A DNA stretch of 55,963 nt from contig JAGEMR010000170.1 of the NCBI GenBank assembly GCA_021030915.1, forward strand, positions 1 through 55,963. The letters run 5' to 3'. The position numbers and the translations under genes were made by a program. The notes under the pieces are model-generated. The model saw nothing but the letters and a program-made list of their open reading frames with translations, was not told where the DNA came from and ran no database searches. Below, piece after piece: positions 32,881 through 43,918 of this stretch; the stretch's first letter is position 1; each line of letters opens with the position of its first letter. Source of the DNA: Astrothelium macrocarpum. Taxonomy: Eukaryota; Ascomycota; Dothideomycetes; Trypetheliales; Trypetheliaceae.

Positions 32881-33476
32881 ATGGGTGCAGGGATGAGGTT
32901 TTCGTGTGATGATGGTAATACCCACGAGGAGCATTTTTTGCCGACATTTGTCGAATGTTTACCAGTTCTTGATTTCGATGCATTGCGAGTTCTTGCCATG
33001 GGGTTGTGTCTAGAGATCGAGGATGGTGAATTGGGGGTTCGGCATTTGTGCGGGCTCAAGCATTTTCCAGCATCATTTCGTGCAATACGAGCGGCGGATT
33101 GTGGATTGTATGATTAGGATAGGTATCCGCTGCAGCAGACCATCAGTCGCTAAGTAATTGAGATGATAAATATTAGTCACAGCACTGTACGCAAGGATGT
33201 AAGTGGAGTTGCTCCGGCGCAGGTTGCCACATGCAGATCGGTGTGAATAGAGAACCCCGCGAATTTTGCTGATGCTCCGCCTTGTTCAAAACAAGCCTCT
33301 TCGCCCCAATTCAACCTCTTCTCCTTGCACTTCTCTCTCACGGAATCGATTGTCGCAGTCAAATTCAATTGAGTCGGCCCATTGACCACAGCTCCAGCTA
33401 GGGAGGTGCTCCCTGATTGCACCCCTCATCTCTGACCTCTGCATTGCGACTACCTTACTCAACTCCATTGCTAATC
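32881..33476. other. Set2 3' region and GABA-T promoter
   Basis: 600 bp. An open frame at 32881-33117 directly follows the Set2 stop but has no recognised domain; it could only be coding through an extra Set2 splice. A CT-rich leader precedes 33477. Confidence 0.45.
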
Positions 33477-35066
33477 ATGGCTTCTCCTATGAGAATGGCA
33501 GCCAGGCTCAGCCCATATATGGCTTCTGCCTCTGTACGAGCTCGGCCTGTCTTCTCTCGACACCTGCAAAAATCCTCCCTCCGAACATACGCCACTCAAC
33601 CCAACCGTACCATGGCTTCCGCTGCTGCTGCTGTTCAGCAGCCTTCTGCTGCCACCGAGTTTATCGAACAGCCTTTCTTTCCAAACGAACCTACTGGCCC
33701 AATTCTTAAGACGGAGATCCCTGGGCCTCAGAGCAAGGCAGCCATTCAAGACTTGGACAGAGTGTTTGACACAAGGAGCTTGAATATGATGGCCAATTAC
33801 CAACAAAGCATTGGCAACTACATTGCTGATCTCGACGGGAACGTCCTCTTGGATGTCTATGCCCAAATCGCCTCTATCCCCGTGGGCTACAGCAATCCCT
33901 CCCTGATGCTCGCCGCCACCTCCCCCGAAATGGCCAGCGCCATTATCAACCGCCCAGCGCTAGGCAACTTCCCCCAACACGACTGGGCCTCCATCCTCGA
34001 GACGGGCATCCTCAAAGTCGCCCCCAAAGGCCTCAACCAAGTCTTCACCGGCACCACAGGCTCCGACGCCAACGAGCTCGCGTACAAAGCCGCCTTCATG
34101 TGGAAACGGCGCATGGAGCGTGGCGGCGACCCGACCACGAACTTCACCCCCGACGAGATCTCCTCCTCCATGAACAACGCGTCCCCGGGCTCGCCGGCGC
34201 TCAGCATCCTCAGCTTCCGCACCGCCTTCCACGGCCGCCTGTTCGGCTCGCTGTCCACCACGCGCTCCAAGCCCATCCACAAGCTGGACATCCCCGCGTT
34301 CGACTGGCCGCAGGCGCCCTTCCCGCAGCTGCGCTACCCGCTCGCCGCGCACGCCGACGCCAACGCGGCCGAGGAGCGGCGCTGCCTCGCCGAGACCGAG
34401 CGGCTCATCACCACTTGGCACCTGCCGCCCGCCGCGCTCATCGTCGAGCCCATCCAGTCCGAGGGCGGCGACAACCACGCCTCCCCTGCGTTCTTCCGCG
34501 CGCTGCGCGCGCTGACCAAGAAGCATGGGATCTTGATGATTGTCGACGAGGTGCAGACGGGTGTGGGCGCGACCGGTCGCTTCTGGGCCCATGAGCACTG
34601 GGATCTGCCCTCCCCGCCGGATATGGTGACGTTTAGCAAGAAGGCGCAGACGGCGGGTTACTATTTTGGTGATGCGGCGTTGCGCCCGAATCGGCCGTAT
34701 CGCCAGTTTAATACGTGGATGGGGGACCCGGCAAGGGCGATCTTGTTCCGTGCGATTATTAGCGAGATAGAGCGGCTGGATCTGGTGGGGAATACGGCGA
34801 GGGTGGGGGATTATTTGTATGAGGGGTTGGAGGGGTTGGGGAGGAAGTATCCTGGTGAGGTGGAGAATTTGAGAGGGAAGGGCCAGGGCACGTTTATTGC
34901 GTGGGATAGTCCGCGGAGGGATGAGGTGTTGAAGAGGGGGAAGGGGGTGGGCATTAATATTGGCGGAAGTGGGGAGAGGGCGGTGAGATTGCGGCCGATG
35001 TTGATCTTTCAGAGGCATCATGCGGATATTTTCTTGGATGCGATGGAGAAGATTTTCAAGTCGTGA
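33477..35066 (+). CDS. gatA: 4-aminobutyrate (GABA) aminotransferase
   Basis: Single exon, 529 aa from ATG 33477. The N-terminal 45 residues are rich in Arg/Ser/Ala with no acids (MRMAARLSPYMASASVRARP), a mitochondrial presequence. A second in-frame ATG at 33612 (MASAAAAVQQ) would give a 484-aa protein near the usual cytosolic length. PLP fold-type I class-III motifs: FTGTTGSDANELAYKAAF, SFRTAFHGR, IVEPIQSEGGDNHAS, LMIVDEVQTGVGATGRFW. The PLP lysine is in TFSKKAQTAGY (about residue 388/389). Known role: GABA plus 2-oxoglutarate gives succinic semialdehyde plus glutamate, the first step of GABA use. Third positions are very GC-rich from about 33900 to 34650, and the 3' quarter is strongly G-skewed. 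Confidence 0.95.
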   Translation: MASPMRMAARLSPYMASASVRARPVFSRHLQKSSLRTYATQPNRTMASAAAAVQQPSAATEFIEQPFFPNEPTGPILKTEIPGPQSKAAIQDLDRVFDTRSLNMMANYQQSIGNYIADLDGNVLLDVYAQIASIPVGYSNPSLMLAATSPEMASAIINRPALGNFPQHDWASILETGILKVAPKGLNQVFTGTTGSDANELAYKAAFMWKRRMERGGDPTTNFTPDEISSSMNNASPGSPALSILSFRTAFHGRLFGSLSTTRSKPIHKLDIPAFDWPQAPFPQLRYPLAAHADANAAEERRCLAETERLITTWHLPPAALIVEPIQSEGGDNHASPAFFRALRALTKKHGILMIVDEVQTGVGATGRFWAHEHWDLPSPPDMVTFSKKAQTAGYYFGDAALRPNRPYRQFNTWMGDPARAILFRAIISEIERLDLVGNTARVGDYLYEGLEGLGRKYPGEVENLRGKGQGTFIAWDSPRRDEVLKRGKGVGINIGGSGERAVRLRPMLIFQRHHADIFLDAMEKIFKS

Positions 35067-35377
35067 GGGGGGGAGAAGCTGTCAACGAGTTGAGATTGGG
35101 ATAGGCGTGAGGGGGAAGCTAAGCTACCATACCTCATTGCGCTTTACACGGGGATTGGGTTTTCTATTCAACTTTGCGTGTGGCTTTCCAAATGGGGAAT
35201 AACTGAGTGGAGTCGGCGGTATCATGATATTTGACAGATGATGCAGGATTTAGCTAATGGGGTAGCTGATGAGAACTCCATATTTAGCCTTTCTAGTACA
35301 CGAACAAATGGTATCTATCTTGCATCCCCCAACCGCCCATTACCTATCCATTTCGACCTGCCAGAACAATCTTCATC
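35067..35377. other. Convergent spacer GABA-T / HAM-2
   Basis: 311 bp between two convergent stop codons; it contains only the shared 3' regions. No gene seen. Confidence 0.6.
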
Positions 35378-38300
35378 TCACCACCCATCCACTTGAAACG
35401 GCCCTTCCCAACCCGGCTCTGCCTGCACCTCCTCCACCACCCCGCCATCCTCCTCTGCTCCACCCCTCGCAGCTCCCATCCTCCCCAGCTCTCTCGCAAA
35501 GAAATCCTGCTCCCGCTCCAACACCCCCTTCTCCACCCCCATCCGCTCCCCATACTCTCTCACATTCCACCAATGCGTCAAAGCCCGCAACGCCTGCTCC
35601 ATCGGCACGCTCTCCTCCACCTCCGCATCTACATCGCCTCCAGCCAGCCACTCGTCTCTCAACTCCGGGCGACAGTGCAAATACACCGCAGTGATGACTC
35701 GCATATTCGCCTGGCGCCACTTGCGCCCACAGTACGGCACCTGGTTCTTGAAGAGCTTGAGCGCGTACAGGCGCAGCGTGGGCTGCGGCACTTTCAGCGC
35801 CTTGCGCAGGTACGTGCTGGACTTGTACTGCACGAGCAGCAGGTTGCGGTGCGTCTTGGCCTTGCACATCTTCTGCAGCACGCGCAGGTACGAGATGGTG
35901 CTGAAGAAGGCGCGCCACGAGAAGGACGTGATGGGGTGCGTGGGGAGGTCGGACGTTGGGTAGCCGAGCTCGTCGACTTCGGGGGGCGCGGTGGGCGGCA
36001 GGACCGAGGAGGAGAGGTCCGAGGTGCGGTGGCGGGGGATGGGGGGTGGGATGGCGGCGTCTGGGGAGGAGGGAGAAGGAGGTGGAGACGGGAATGGGGG
36101 GGAGTCGAGGCCGAGGCGGGAGTGGGCGCGGCAGATGTGGAAGAAACTGGGGAACGTAAGTTTGTGGTTGGTGACAATGATAATCAAGGAATAATCACCT
36201 AAGATCATCTCGGTCGCAGCGGTAATTGACGACACGTTCGAGCTCTTGAGATTGGAGTAGCTTTAGGATTAGGGGAATGTAATTCGAATCGAGAAGGAGC
36301 TGATTGAGGTATTCAAACTTCAAGATGTCTGGTACTTTATCAGCACTAATTTAAGCATGCTAGTGACTGGTTTGTGGAGGACTTACGAGAAATCTTGAAC
36401 CACTTCAGAAGCAAGATGAGGATCCCAGAGACAGCTTTTCCCTGTATTTCTCGAGTTCTTATATCATCAATCTCGCTGACGGGAGACTTGGTGATATCGG
36501 GATAGACTCCATTTGTTACCCCATTTAGCTCGGCATCTACAACACCATTACAATTCTGTCCCTCTTGGACTCCATTCTGTGCACTATTCTGGGAATTGGC
36601 GGCATTGAGTAATGAAGTCACATTGTGCAAAATGACTTTGAGCAAGACAATGACAACGGATTGCAAGTGAGGAAGGGCATTTTTCTACACCATTATTAGA
36701 AAATAACAGACAGGATCGCGAATCTCTTACATAGTATTCTTCTATTGCGTTGAGACGTTCATCAAAGTTGGTGTCAATATCTTGGCCATCTTTGGGTTCT
36801 TTTTCTGATGATGCTGATTTCCCATCGCCAATGTCTTGAGCGTTTTCGCGCTGCTCCAATGACAATTCAAGTGGATCTATAGATTCATTGTCAGGATTGG
36901 TCCAGCCTCGCTCGTATTTCATAAAATTGACGCGTTCCTGCCAAAGCTGTTTCATGGCTCTGGTCGCTCTCATTCGTTTTGCAAAAAGTTCCGCTGCTTC
37001 GAGAATGGATGCTGGAATCTCATTGCCAGACCACTTCTTTCCAGCAAGAGAGTCTTGGAGAATGGTACTGCCCTTCCCTCCTAATTGATTTGCCGACTCG
37101 TCAAGCGGAGGGTAGAGAAATGGAAACATCTGATTAGTCTGATAGTTGTGCTTTTTACCACCCTTTCCTCCCGGTCCGGCAGGCGAAGGTGGTGGTGATG
37201 GCGCAGGTGTGGCAATATGGACGGGTTGATGTAGAATAGAGGCTCCATGATTGTTCGAAGTTCCAGTAGCGATGATGCCATTCGTTGAGATGGCGCCCTG
37301 GTCATCCTTGACAGGTGGAAGAATTGAGTTGCTCTCAGGCTCAAGAGGAAACAAAGGTGGTGGAGGATTGTAAGCAGGGTATTTTGAGCTAATCTCACGC
37401 CGGAAAAGATGATAATCCAGAGGCGATGCTGTAATGAGCGGTTGGCCTTGAGTGTCCATGTCTTCGTCTGCGCTTTTGAGGCATTTTTTAACCTTTTCGA
37501 CGTCAGAGAGACCGCCAAAGGTAACAAGAATGGTCTTCCAGGCAAGAAGGAGAAGCTTTGTGCATTTCGGCAAAGGCAGGTTGACTGGCTCATCCCACCG
37601 AAGCCGTGCCAAGAACTCTGTCAAGAAATCCAGTAGACTGGGTTGTAGCGACATCAACTCGACCCGCAATCGATTGTTGCTTTCTTCCTTTATCTCACAT
37701 CTCGTGACCTCCAGAGTGACGTAGAAGATGGTGAGAGCACACCAAAGCTCTCCAAATTCGAGCATGCGAGAGTTTCCATTCTCGTGGGCTGAATCATCAT
37801 AAGTGTATGCTTGTAAGCACAAGGTTCGGAGAACAATATATAATGCTCCCGCTCCCTTGTGTCGTTGGAATGATGATACATTACGTTTCATCCAGTCCAT
37901 TTGCTCTTCGGATCTTGCAAATCGATTTGGCTCAGTGTCCATACCACTTCTCTCGTCTGTATGAGCGCTATCCTGAAGTCCACTTTCTGGGACGGGGTAA
38001 CCAGCGGTTTCGCCCCAAAGGCCCAGAGTGTAGTAAGTCAGAACATCGAGACATCTTGCTCGTGCGGAGATTTCATCATCTAACAAAATATCTATCTGTC
38101 TATCAATAAAGCCATTCTTCTGCTCCTCACTAGCAGACGTAAAATCATTGTCTTCGGTACGGAATTTCTCCCACTCCTGATAGAAACTAGATTGAATCCT
38201 CAGAAGGGCCTCTCGTTCCTCCGGATCATACGAGAACCATTCTTCGATTTCATCGGGAAACGAAGAAGCATCATCGTAAACAAATGCATAAGGCGTTGGT

Positions 38301-38647
38301 TCTACCTTGGGAAACTCGGTGACAAGCCTCCTGAGCTGCAGTAGTGACAGCGAGTCTGTAGGTTGACCTATGTCATCTTGAGCTGGTGGGGCAGGCGGAG
38401 GTTGTTGCGGTGCTGGAACAGAATGATCTCTTCGCAGTGAAGGTCGAGTTGGTAATGCTACCCTATCGAGAGGCAGTGCTGGCTTGTCGTCATCGAAACC
38501 AAGTTGTTCAGCAGTATCAATGCCGGGTTGGATTGCGGGTTCTTGGTCGGCGGTCTCTTCAGTCGAAGTTGGGCCAATATCAACTTCATCAACGGCAGCC
38601 TCTAGGCCCAAACCAGGCTCCACTTCTTCGGGAGCTGGACGTTGCAT
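35378..38647 (-). CDS. ham-2: STRIPAK subunit HAM-2 / Far11 (STRIP1 homologue)
   Basis: 1037 aa in four exons (minus strand): 38647-36731, 36684-36387, 36328-36199, 36146-35378; introns 46, 58 and 52 nt. The first in-frame ATG is 38647 (MQRPAPEEVEPG); the open frame upstream lacks an ATG. The N-terminal half (YAFVYDDASSFPDEIEEWF, RCLDVLTYYTLGLWGE) is the N1221 domain. The C-terminal half (WFKISHILKFEYLNQLLLDSNY spans exons 2-3; FSWRAFFSTISYLRVLQKM; RKWRQANMRVITAVY) is the DUF3402/Far11 domain. Known role: core subunit of the striatin-interacting phosphatase and kinase complex, needed for hyphal fusion and fruiting-body development, located at the nuclear envelope/ER. Exon 4 is unusually GC-rich. 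Confidence 0.94.
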
Positions 38648-40300
38648 AGCGGCAACGACTCTCTTCACTTGCCGCTTTGCATTCACGTCCAACCAGATTG
38701 GCGTCTACCATGATCAAGGTGAACAGGGGTGGTGCAGCAAAAGGTTCAGGCCATGGCCATGAAGAAATGCCTAACGCATAAAAGCGGGAGCTATAGGCAG
38801 AATCCTTTGTTATTTGTGGTGAAGTGAAAACGATGAATTTGGAGGCAAAGACAAGCATATTTGCCGAAGTTCACCCGGTCAAGCACCCCTATCTGTGGGA
38901 CCAAGCAATTGTTTCATCTTCTGCACCTACCCAATTGTGACACGCTCAGCCAGCAAGAAAGAGGATGGCTTTTGAGTTTCGCCTCCGCTTCCGGTCTGTC
39001 ATACCAGCATCTCGGATGCGCATCACTTTCCGAGTGATGAAGCAGGATGCTCCCTGACTATAGCAATTTGATATCTCCATTGCATGAGCAGAGCCAAGTG
39101 CCCGTTATGCGGCAATGCTACCTATGCTTGTGGGTCGAACGACGCTTGTTGCAACCGTCCTGACCAAAGCTCATGCGAATCCTATGCTGGCCTCTCGGCG
39201 ATCTTTTGGAGATCTCCATGATAGATGAAAGCATCTTCTTCCGGAACCGGTGGGACAAACAGAACGGTGCAATGCCATGACAGCCGAACCGGATGTTCAG
39301 GCGCGTTTGGAAAACTCTTTCCTCTCCTCTGCGCACGTTTCATTGGTATCTCAGATAATCTGACATGACCCCTTCGCACCGCCACAGGGTCACATTTCAA
39401 GCTCGAAAATATTGATGATCCGCTGTTTCGGGAAACCACCGGCACGCCATCTGGTGGCTAGTGCCGAGTGCACAATCCACATATGGATCTCGGGATCCTT
39501 AGCGCTTCGGAAATTCTACGGTTTATTTACAAAATCGCCAACATGGGATACATGCTTTGATGCCGTGTTTTTCAGTCGCTACATCATCAGGCCAATATAA
39601 TTATCAGTATGAGGGAGAGGAAAGCATCTTCTTTCACACGAATTATGAGGTAGATCATGTTGTAGTGAGCAAAAAGTACGGGGCTCTTCACTAGCCACAT
39701 CTAATCCCATTTGGCGCGCGCGTTGATCTTTCCTTGCAGCAATAAGATTCCGGAACTCGGAAACGGCTTTATCTTGCGACAACAGCAACATCCCGTCTGT
39801 TTCGAAGAAGTCGACTACTGGGAGACTCCATACCTACTCACAATGGCAACTGATAAGACAAAGGTGGGTTCATAAGCGTTTCGTTATAGCACCAAACAGG
39901 GCGCGTTTCAATGCCAAGACCATTTTGTAGCTACTGCCCTGGTGTACCTGGATTGATCGGTCCATAGAAGCCATTCGCTTCAGCAAGATCGTTTTGTTAT
40001 TGGTCTCGCGCATCAAAATGTGGGAATTTCCTAGCTCTCGGGACAACGACATTCCACATTCTTTACCTACTTTTGGTTTAGAGGATACAAGCACCTGCAA
40101 GAACAGACCGTTGCTTAGCTACGGATTCACAAGTAAGAGCGTTTCAGTACACCTTCCGCCCTCCTCTGGCGGTTTAGAATCGGATTTGGAAGAAACGAAA
40201 ACAGCGAAACCCATGTCGTCTCGTTCTTGCCATTCTTATATTTCCCATCACCCAATCGCTCCAAGATCTTCAGAGCATTTCCTTTAGATTGTTGTTTACC
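38648..40300. other. Divergent intergenic region HAM-2 / GH43
   Basis: 1.65 kb shared upstream region of two divergent genes. I see no gene. Short open frames on both strands lack any recognisable feature. Confidence 0.5.
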
Positions 40301-41355
40301 ATGTTTTTTCCGTCAAGCATGTTTTCGTCAATTTTGCTTTTAGCGTTCGTTTTATTACATCAAGTTGGATCAGCTCCCTTGACGAGTCTACACACCAAGC
40401 GCGATGATGTTTCTGGTCCGAAGATGAACGGTACAAATTTTCCTGATCCTTCGATAATACAAGTCAACTCTACCTGGTATGCATTTGCAACAACATCCGA
40501 CGATGAGAAGACACATATACAAGTCGCCTCTTCTCCCGATTTTAATAATTGGACCTTGAAGGAAGGCTACGATGCCTTACCCCATCTTCCTTCTTGGGTA
40601 GATCAGTCCAGTCCTAATTCTTGGGCGCCGGATGTTAACCAGCTTGTAAGTAAGACCCGTTGCTATCCCTTCGAGTGATGCTGACCAGATATTCGCAGGA
40701 TGACGGCTCCTTTGTAATGTATTATACTGCTGCAACTGCAAACGAAAGCGCAATACACTGTACTGCCGCTGCTACTGCCTCTACTGTGGAGGGCCCGTAC
40801 ACACCAATGGGTGACGAGCCGTGGGAATGTTCAGTCAACATGGGTGGAGCGATTGACCCCTCTGGTTTCCGTGATACTGATGGTTCCCGCTACGTTGCCT
40901 TCAAAATCGATGGCAACTCCGTTGGCAACGGCGGTTCATGCAACAATGGTGTACCACCCATCGTCCCCACGCCAATCATGCTTCAACAAGTAAAATCCGA
41001 TGGGGTTACCAAGGTTGGACCTGCCTTTACAATTCTGACGAATGAGGCTTCAGATGGACCACTGGTTGAAGCACCAAGTCTTATACGCAGCTCGGGTGGG
41101 AATTACACGCTATTCTACAGCTCAAATTGCTTTACATCCACTGCATATGATGTCGCCTACGCTACATCACCGGACATCAGGGGGCCATACACCAGACAGG
41201 GATCGCTCTTTACCAGCAGGTCGGGTATGGTCTCTCCTGGAAGCGCAGATATCGATGCAGATGGAACCCACATGTTGTTTCATGCCAACTCACAGGAAGG
41301 CCGCGCTCTCTTTACTGCCGTCGTCAACATCTCCGACAATAAGGTCACCGCCTGA
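40301..41355 (+). CDS. Secreted GH43-type glycoside hydrolase
   Basis: 333 aa in two exons (40301-40645, 40699-41355); intron 53 nt (GTAAGT...TCGCAG). Signal peptide at the N-terminus (MFSSILLLAFVLLHQVGSA; a second ATG at 40319 may be the real start), then a Kex2-like HTKRDD. The five-bladed propeller of GH43 is indicated by NFPDPSIIQ (general-base Asp), WAPDVNQLDDGSF (pKa-modulating Asp region), IDPSGFRDTDGSRY and EAPSLIRSSGGNYTLFYS (acid Glu). Several N-glycosylation sequons. Family activities are mostly alpha-L-arabinofuranosidase/arabinanase and beta-xylosidase on plant hemicellulose and pectin; I cannot choose between them. Compact, single-domain, no carbohydrate-binding module. Confidence 0.85.
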
Positions 41356-42686
41356 GATCCGACTCTCCTTTCTACAGGCATTACGATAATTAGATACCTC
41401 GATACACCGACTTCGCCATCATCACCACCAATCTTGTTCGGTCATATAATGTTTACAGTTCTGTTTTGCATTCCAGCGAGGCGTTAGTCTGGAAAAGCGT
41501 AGATATCTGCAATGCTGCTGTTTTGCACCAAACATCAGCTGGCACACTTGCTTTGACAGGAGCACGTGGTCTAAAGAATTCGATTTTCGTGGAGAGCTTT
41601 AACATTGTTCGTGATACCAGCGCTGTTAGCGCATTGTTTGCCTTTGCATAGGTTTTGGGTATGGGATGAGGCTACAATGTACTTGTTATACGATGAAATA
41701 TAGTTTATGTACTAGATTTAATCTGAGAGTATTTTACGCGACCTATTTTCTTGTGAGTGTTGGTTATTTGACCTTCGAACCTCTATGGTCGAACACCCTA
41801 AAGGTCTCAAGATCCGAACTTCGAATTGGGGGTCACGCCATGGTTACAATCTTGATTTTAACACCCACACTTTTATTGTGCTGGCGCTGTCACGTGTCTT
41901 AAAATCATTCAATCCCATTGGAAATGTTTTTTTCGGGCTTTCGGCTCATGTACCTTCGGAGCCACCCTCCGAAGTCATCCACCTGACCATCTCCCACGCT
42001 TCATCCCACCCCCCACACCAATCTTAGGCATGTCAGCGGACCACCCGCCAAACGCGCGTTGATGCTAATAACAGTCAGAACCTTGTTGGTCGGAACCCCG
42101 ATATGACATGGACGACAATCACGAAATCGATCGAGTCATTCACTACAGCAAACTACGAGTCTGATTCGCCAAAAGAAGTCAACATTTGTTTCATTGAATT
42201 AGCACGAAGCCTGCCTCCCTAGTTCCGAATGAAATCTTAGCCAGTGACAAACCAAAAAGCAAGACGAAAAATCCACAATAGCTAGCCACCCTAGTTTCGC
42301 TCTGCTTCCTGGACACATACAGATAGCGCACAGAAGGGCAAAAGCGTCAATGTAATGACGATGCGGCGGAGGAGCTAGAAAAAAGAAGAATAGAACGGCA
42401 TATCCAGCCATAAATAAGGAATCTCATGCCCTCATTACACAAAGGGTGTTTTCGTAAGAGCTCTTCTCCACAATCGAGAAAGCCACACAATGCTCCTCGC
42501 TGCCCATCGATAGATAGCAAAGTTTAAAAAAAATATAGCATCCTAGCCAGCTGCAACCAACAAAGCCATGCTCTAATTCATCTGCACCATCCCCACTTTC
42601 GGGATCCGCAAACGCTGAGCAAAAGCCACCACCAGCACCACTCGCAACAATCGAGACCATCACACATACCTCTCTCGCTATGACAT
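41356..42686. other. Convergent intergenic region GH43 / CBF1
   Basis: 1.3 kb. No gene supported. GTCACGTG at 41889-41896 matches the RTCACRTG Cbf1 site; it lies 3' of both genes. Confidence 0.45.
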
Positions 42687-43918
42687 CTAATCCTCATCGT
42701 CCCCACCCTCCTTCACATCCCCCACCTCGCCATCCACACCGCCCTCCTCTTCCTGCCCCTCGCGATAGCCCATCTTCACAGCGATACCCTTCCATCGCTC
42801 GACCTCGGCCCACGTCTGCTGGCACTCCTGCTTCAGCTTGTCGCACGAGCTGCTCAGCTCGGCGATGGCCTGCTCCGTAAGCAGCTTCTCGAGCGTCCAC
42901 TTCTCGATGTTCTGCGACTCGTTCTCCTTCAGCTGCGTGATGAACTGCACGGCGCGCTGCAGGATGGAGCCCTTGTTCTTCTCGCAGCCCGGCACGATCT
43001 TGGCGAGCTCGTTGATGCCTTCGTTGATGGTCTCGCGCCGGCGCCGTTCCACTTGGGAGTGTGAGCTGTTTTTGTTGCGGACTTTCGGGGGAGGAGGGGG
43101 AGTGGATGGGGTGGGTGTGAGTGCGGAAGGGAGAGAGAGGGGTGAGGTGGGAAGGGGTGGGTTGTGCATGGACATTGTAGAGAATGGTATCGTAGTGATC
43201 AAAGATGTTTGGTGCAATGAGGAGTTGTGATAGAGCAAGTGGTGGTGTTGGATGAGCAAATTGTTTGAGTGTTGCAAGTATTCCGTGCAGATGCAGTGTA
43301 AGAAAACAGCGAGCACGACGCAATGCCACATGGCATGCAAGAATAAAACATTCACTTACCCTCCTTGTGATTATCCCTCCGTACCTTGTGCCATTCTTCA
43401 CTGCCAACGGTGGGCTTCTGCAGATTCCCACTTGTGGGGCTCCCTTCGCCACCCGAGTTTGTTGTCGGGGCCTTCAAGTAAGACGTATCGAATTCAGGTA
43501 TAGAATGTTGATGTCCATGGTCACCTAGATTAAATGATGAGCTCATCGGTCGATCATTATCGCTGCTGGAAGTCTGTGTCTGAAACGAAAGTTCGGTCGG
43601 TTGTGGGACATTCATCTGCACGTGTAGGGCTGCTGACGCGGTATCAGCCGCGTTCCCGGCGGCTGTACTTCCGTTCTGGTGAATGGAATGATTGAAGCTA
43701 TTGGCGCTTTCAGTATGTTGGGCATGTTGGGCGAGTGCATTAACAAAGTCTTGATCACTGTAGCTCTCATTCATGCTGTCGTGGTTTTTGCGAGCGTTGT
43801 CGTGTGGGGCGGCACGAGGTGAGTCGTGGTCGAGTGAATCGCGCTTTCGTTTATTGGGCTGTGGTGTGGACGTCTCCAGCTTAGGTTCAGGATCGGCGTA
43901 TGTGTTGTCCTCGGCCAT
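42687..43918 (-). CDS. CBF1: bHLH transcription factor Cbf1/Cpf1
   Basis: 307 aa in two exons on the minus strand (43918-43360 and 43051-42687). A long disordered N-terminus (QPNKRKRDSLDHD, QHAQHTESANSF) leads to the conserved VGSEEWHKVRRDNHKE and, after the intron, VERRRRETINEGINELAKIV. The helix-loop-helix continues with NKGSILQRAVQFITQLKENE and a coiled coil (LEKLLTEQAIAELSSSCDKL), ending in an acidic tail. The H-E-R pattern of the basic region predicts CACGTG binding. Known role of the family: activates sulphur/methionine genes and, in yeasts, binds centromere element CDEI. The intron is 308 nt, far longer than neighbours, and splits the DNA-binding basic region; retaining it stops translation two residues later. 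Confidence 0.94.

Noticed and set aside
33960..35021. 353-aa open frame on the minus strand opposite the GABA-T gene
   Set aside because: The sense strand encodes a complete, motif-rich aminotransferase. The antisense frame is open because of the high GC3 and gives an Arg/His/Pro-rich composition without motifs.
35393..36202. Plus-strand frame of 269 aa opposite HAM-2 exon 4
   Set aside because: HAM-2 exon 4 continues a well-conserved protein through a phase-correct splice; the plus frame is a GC-driven shadow.
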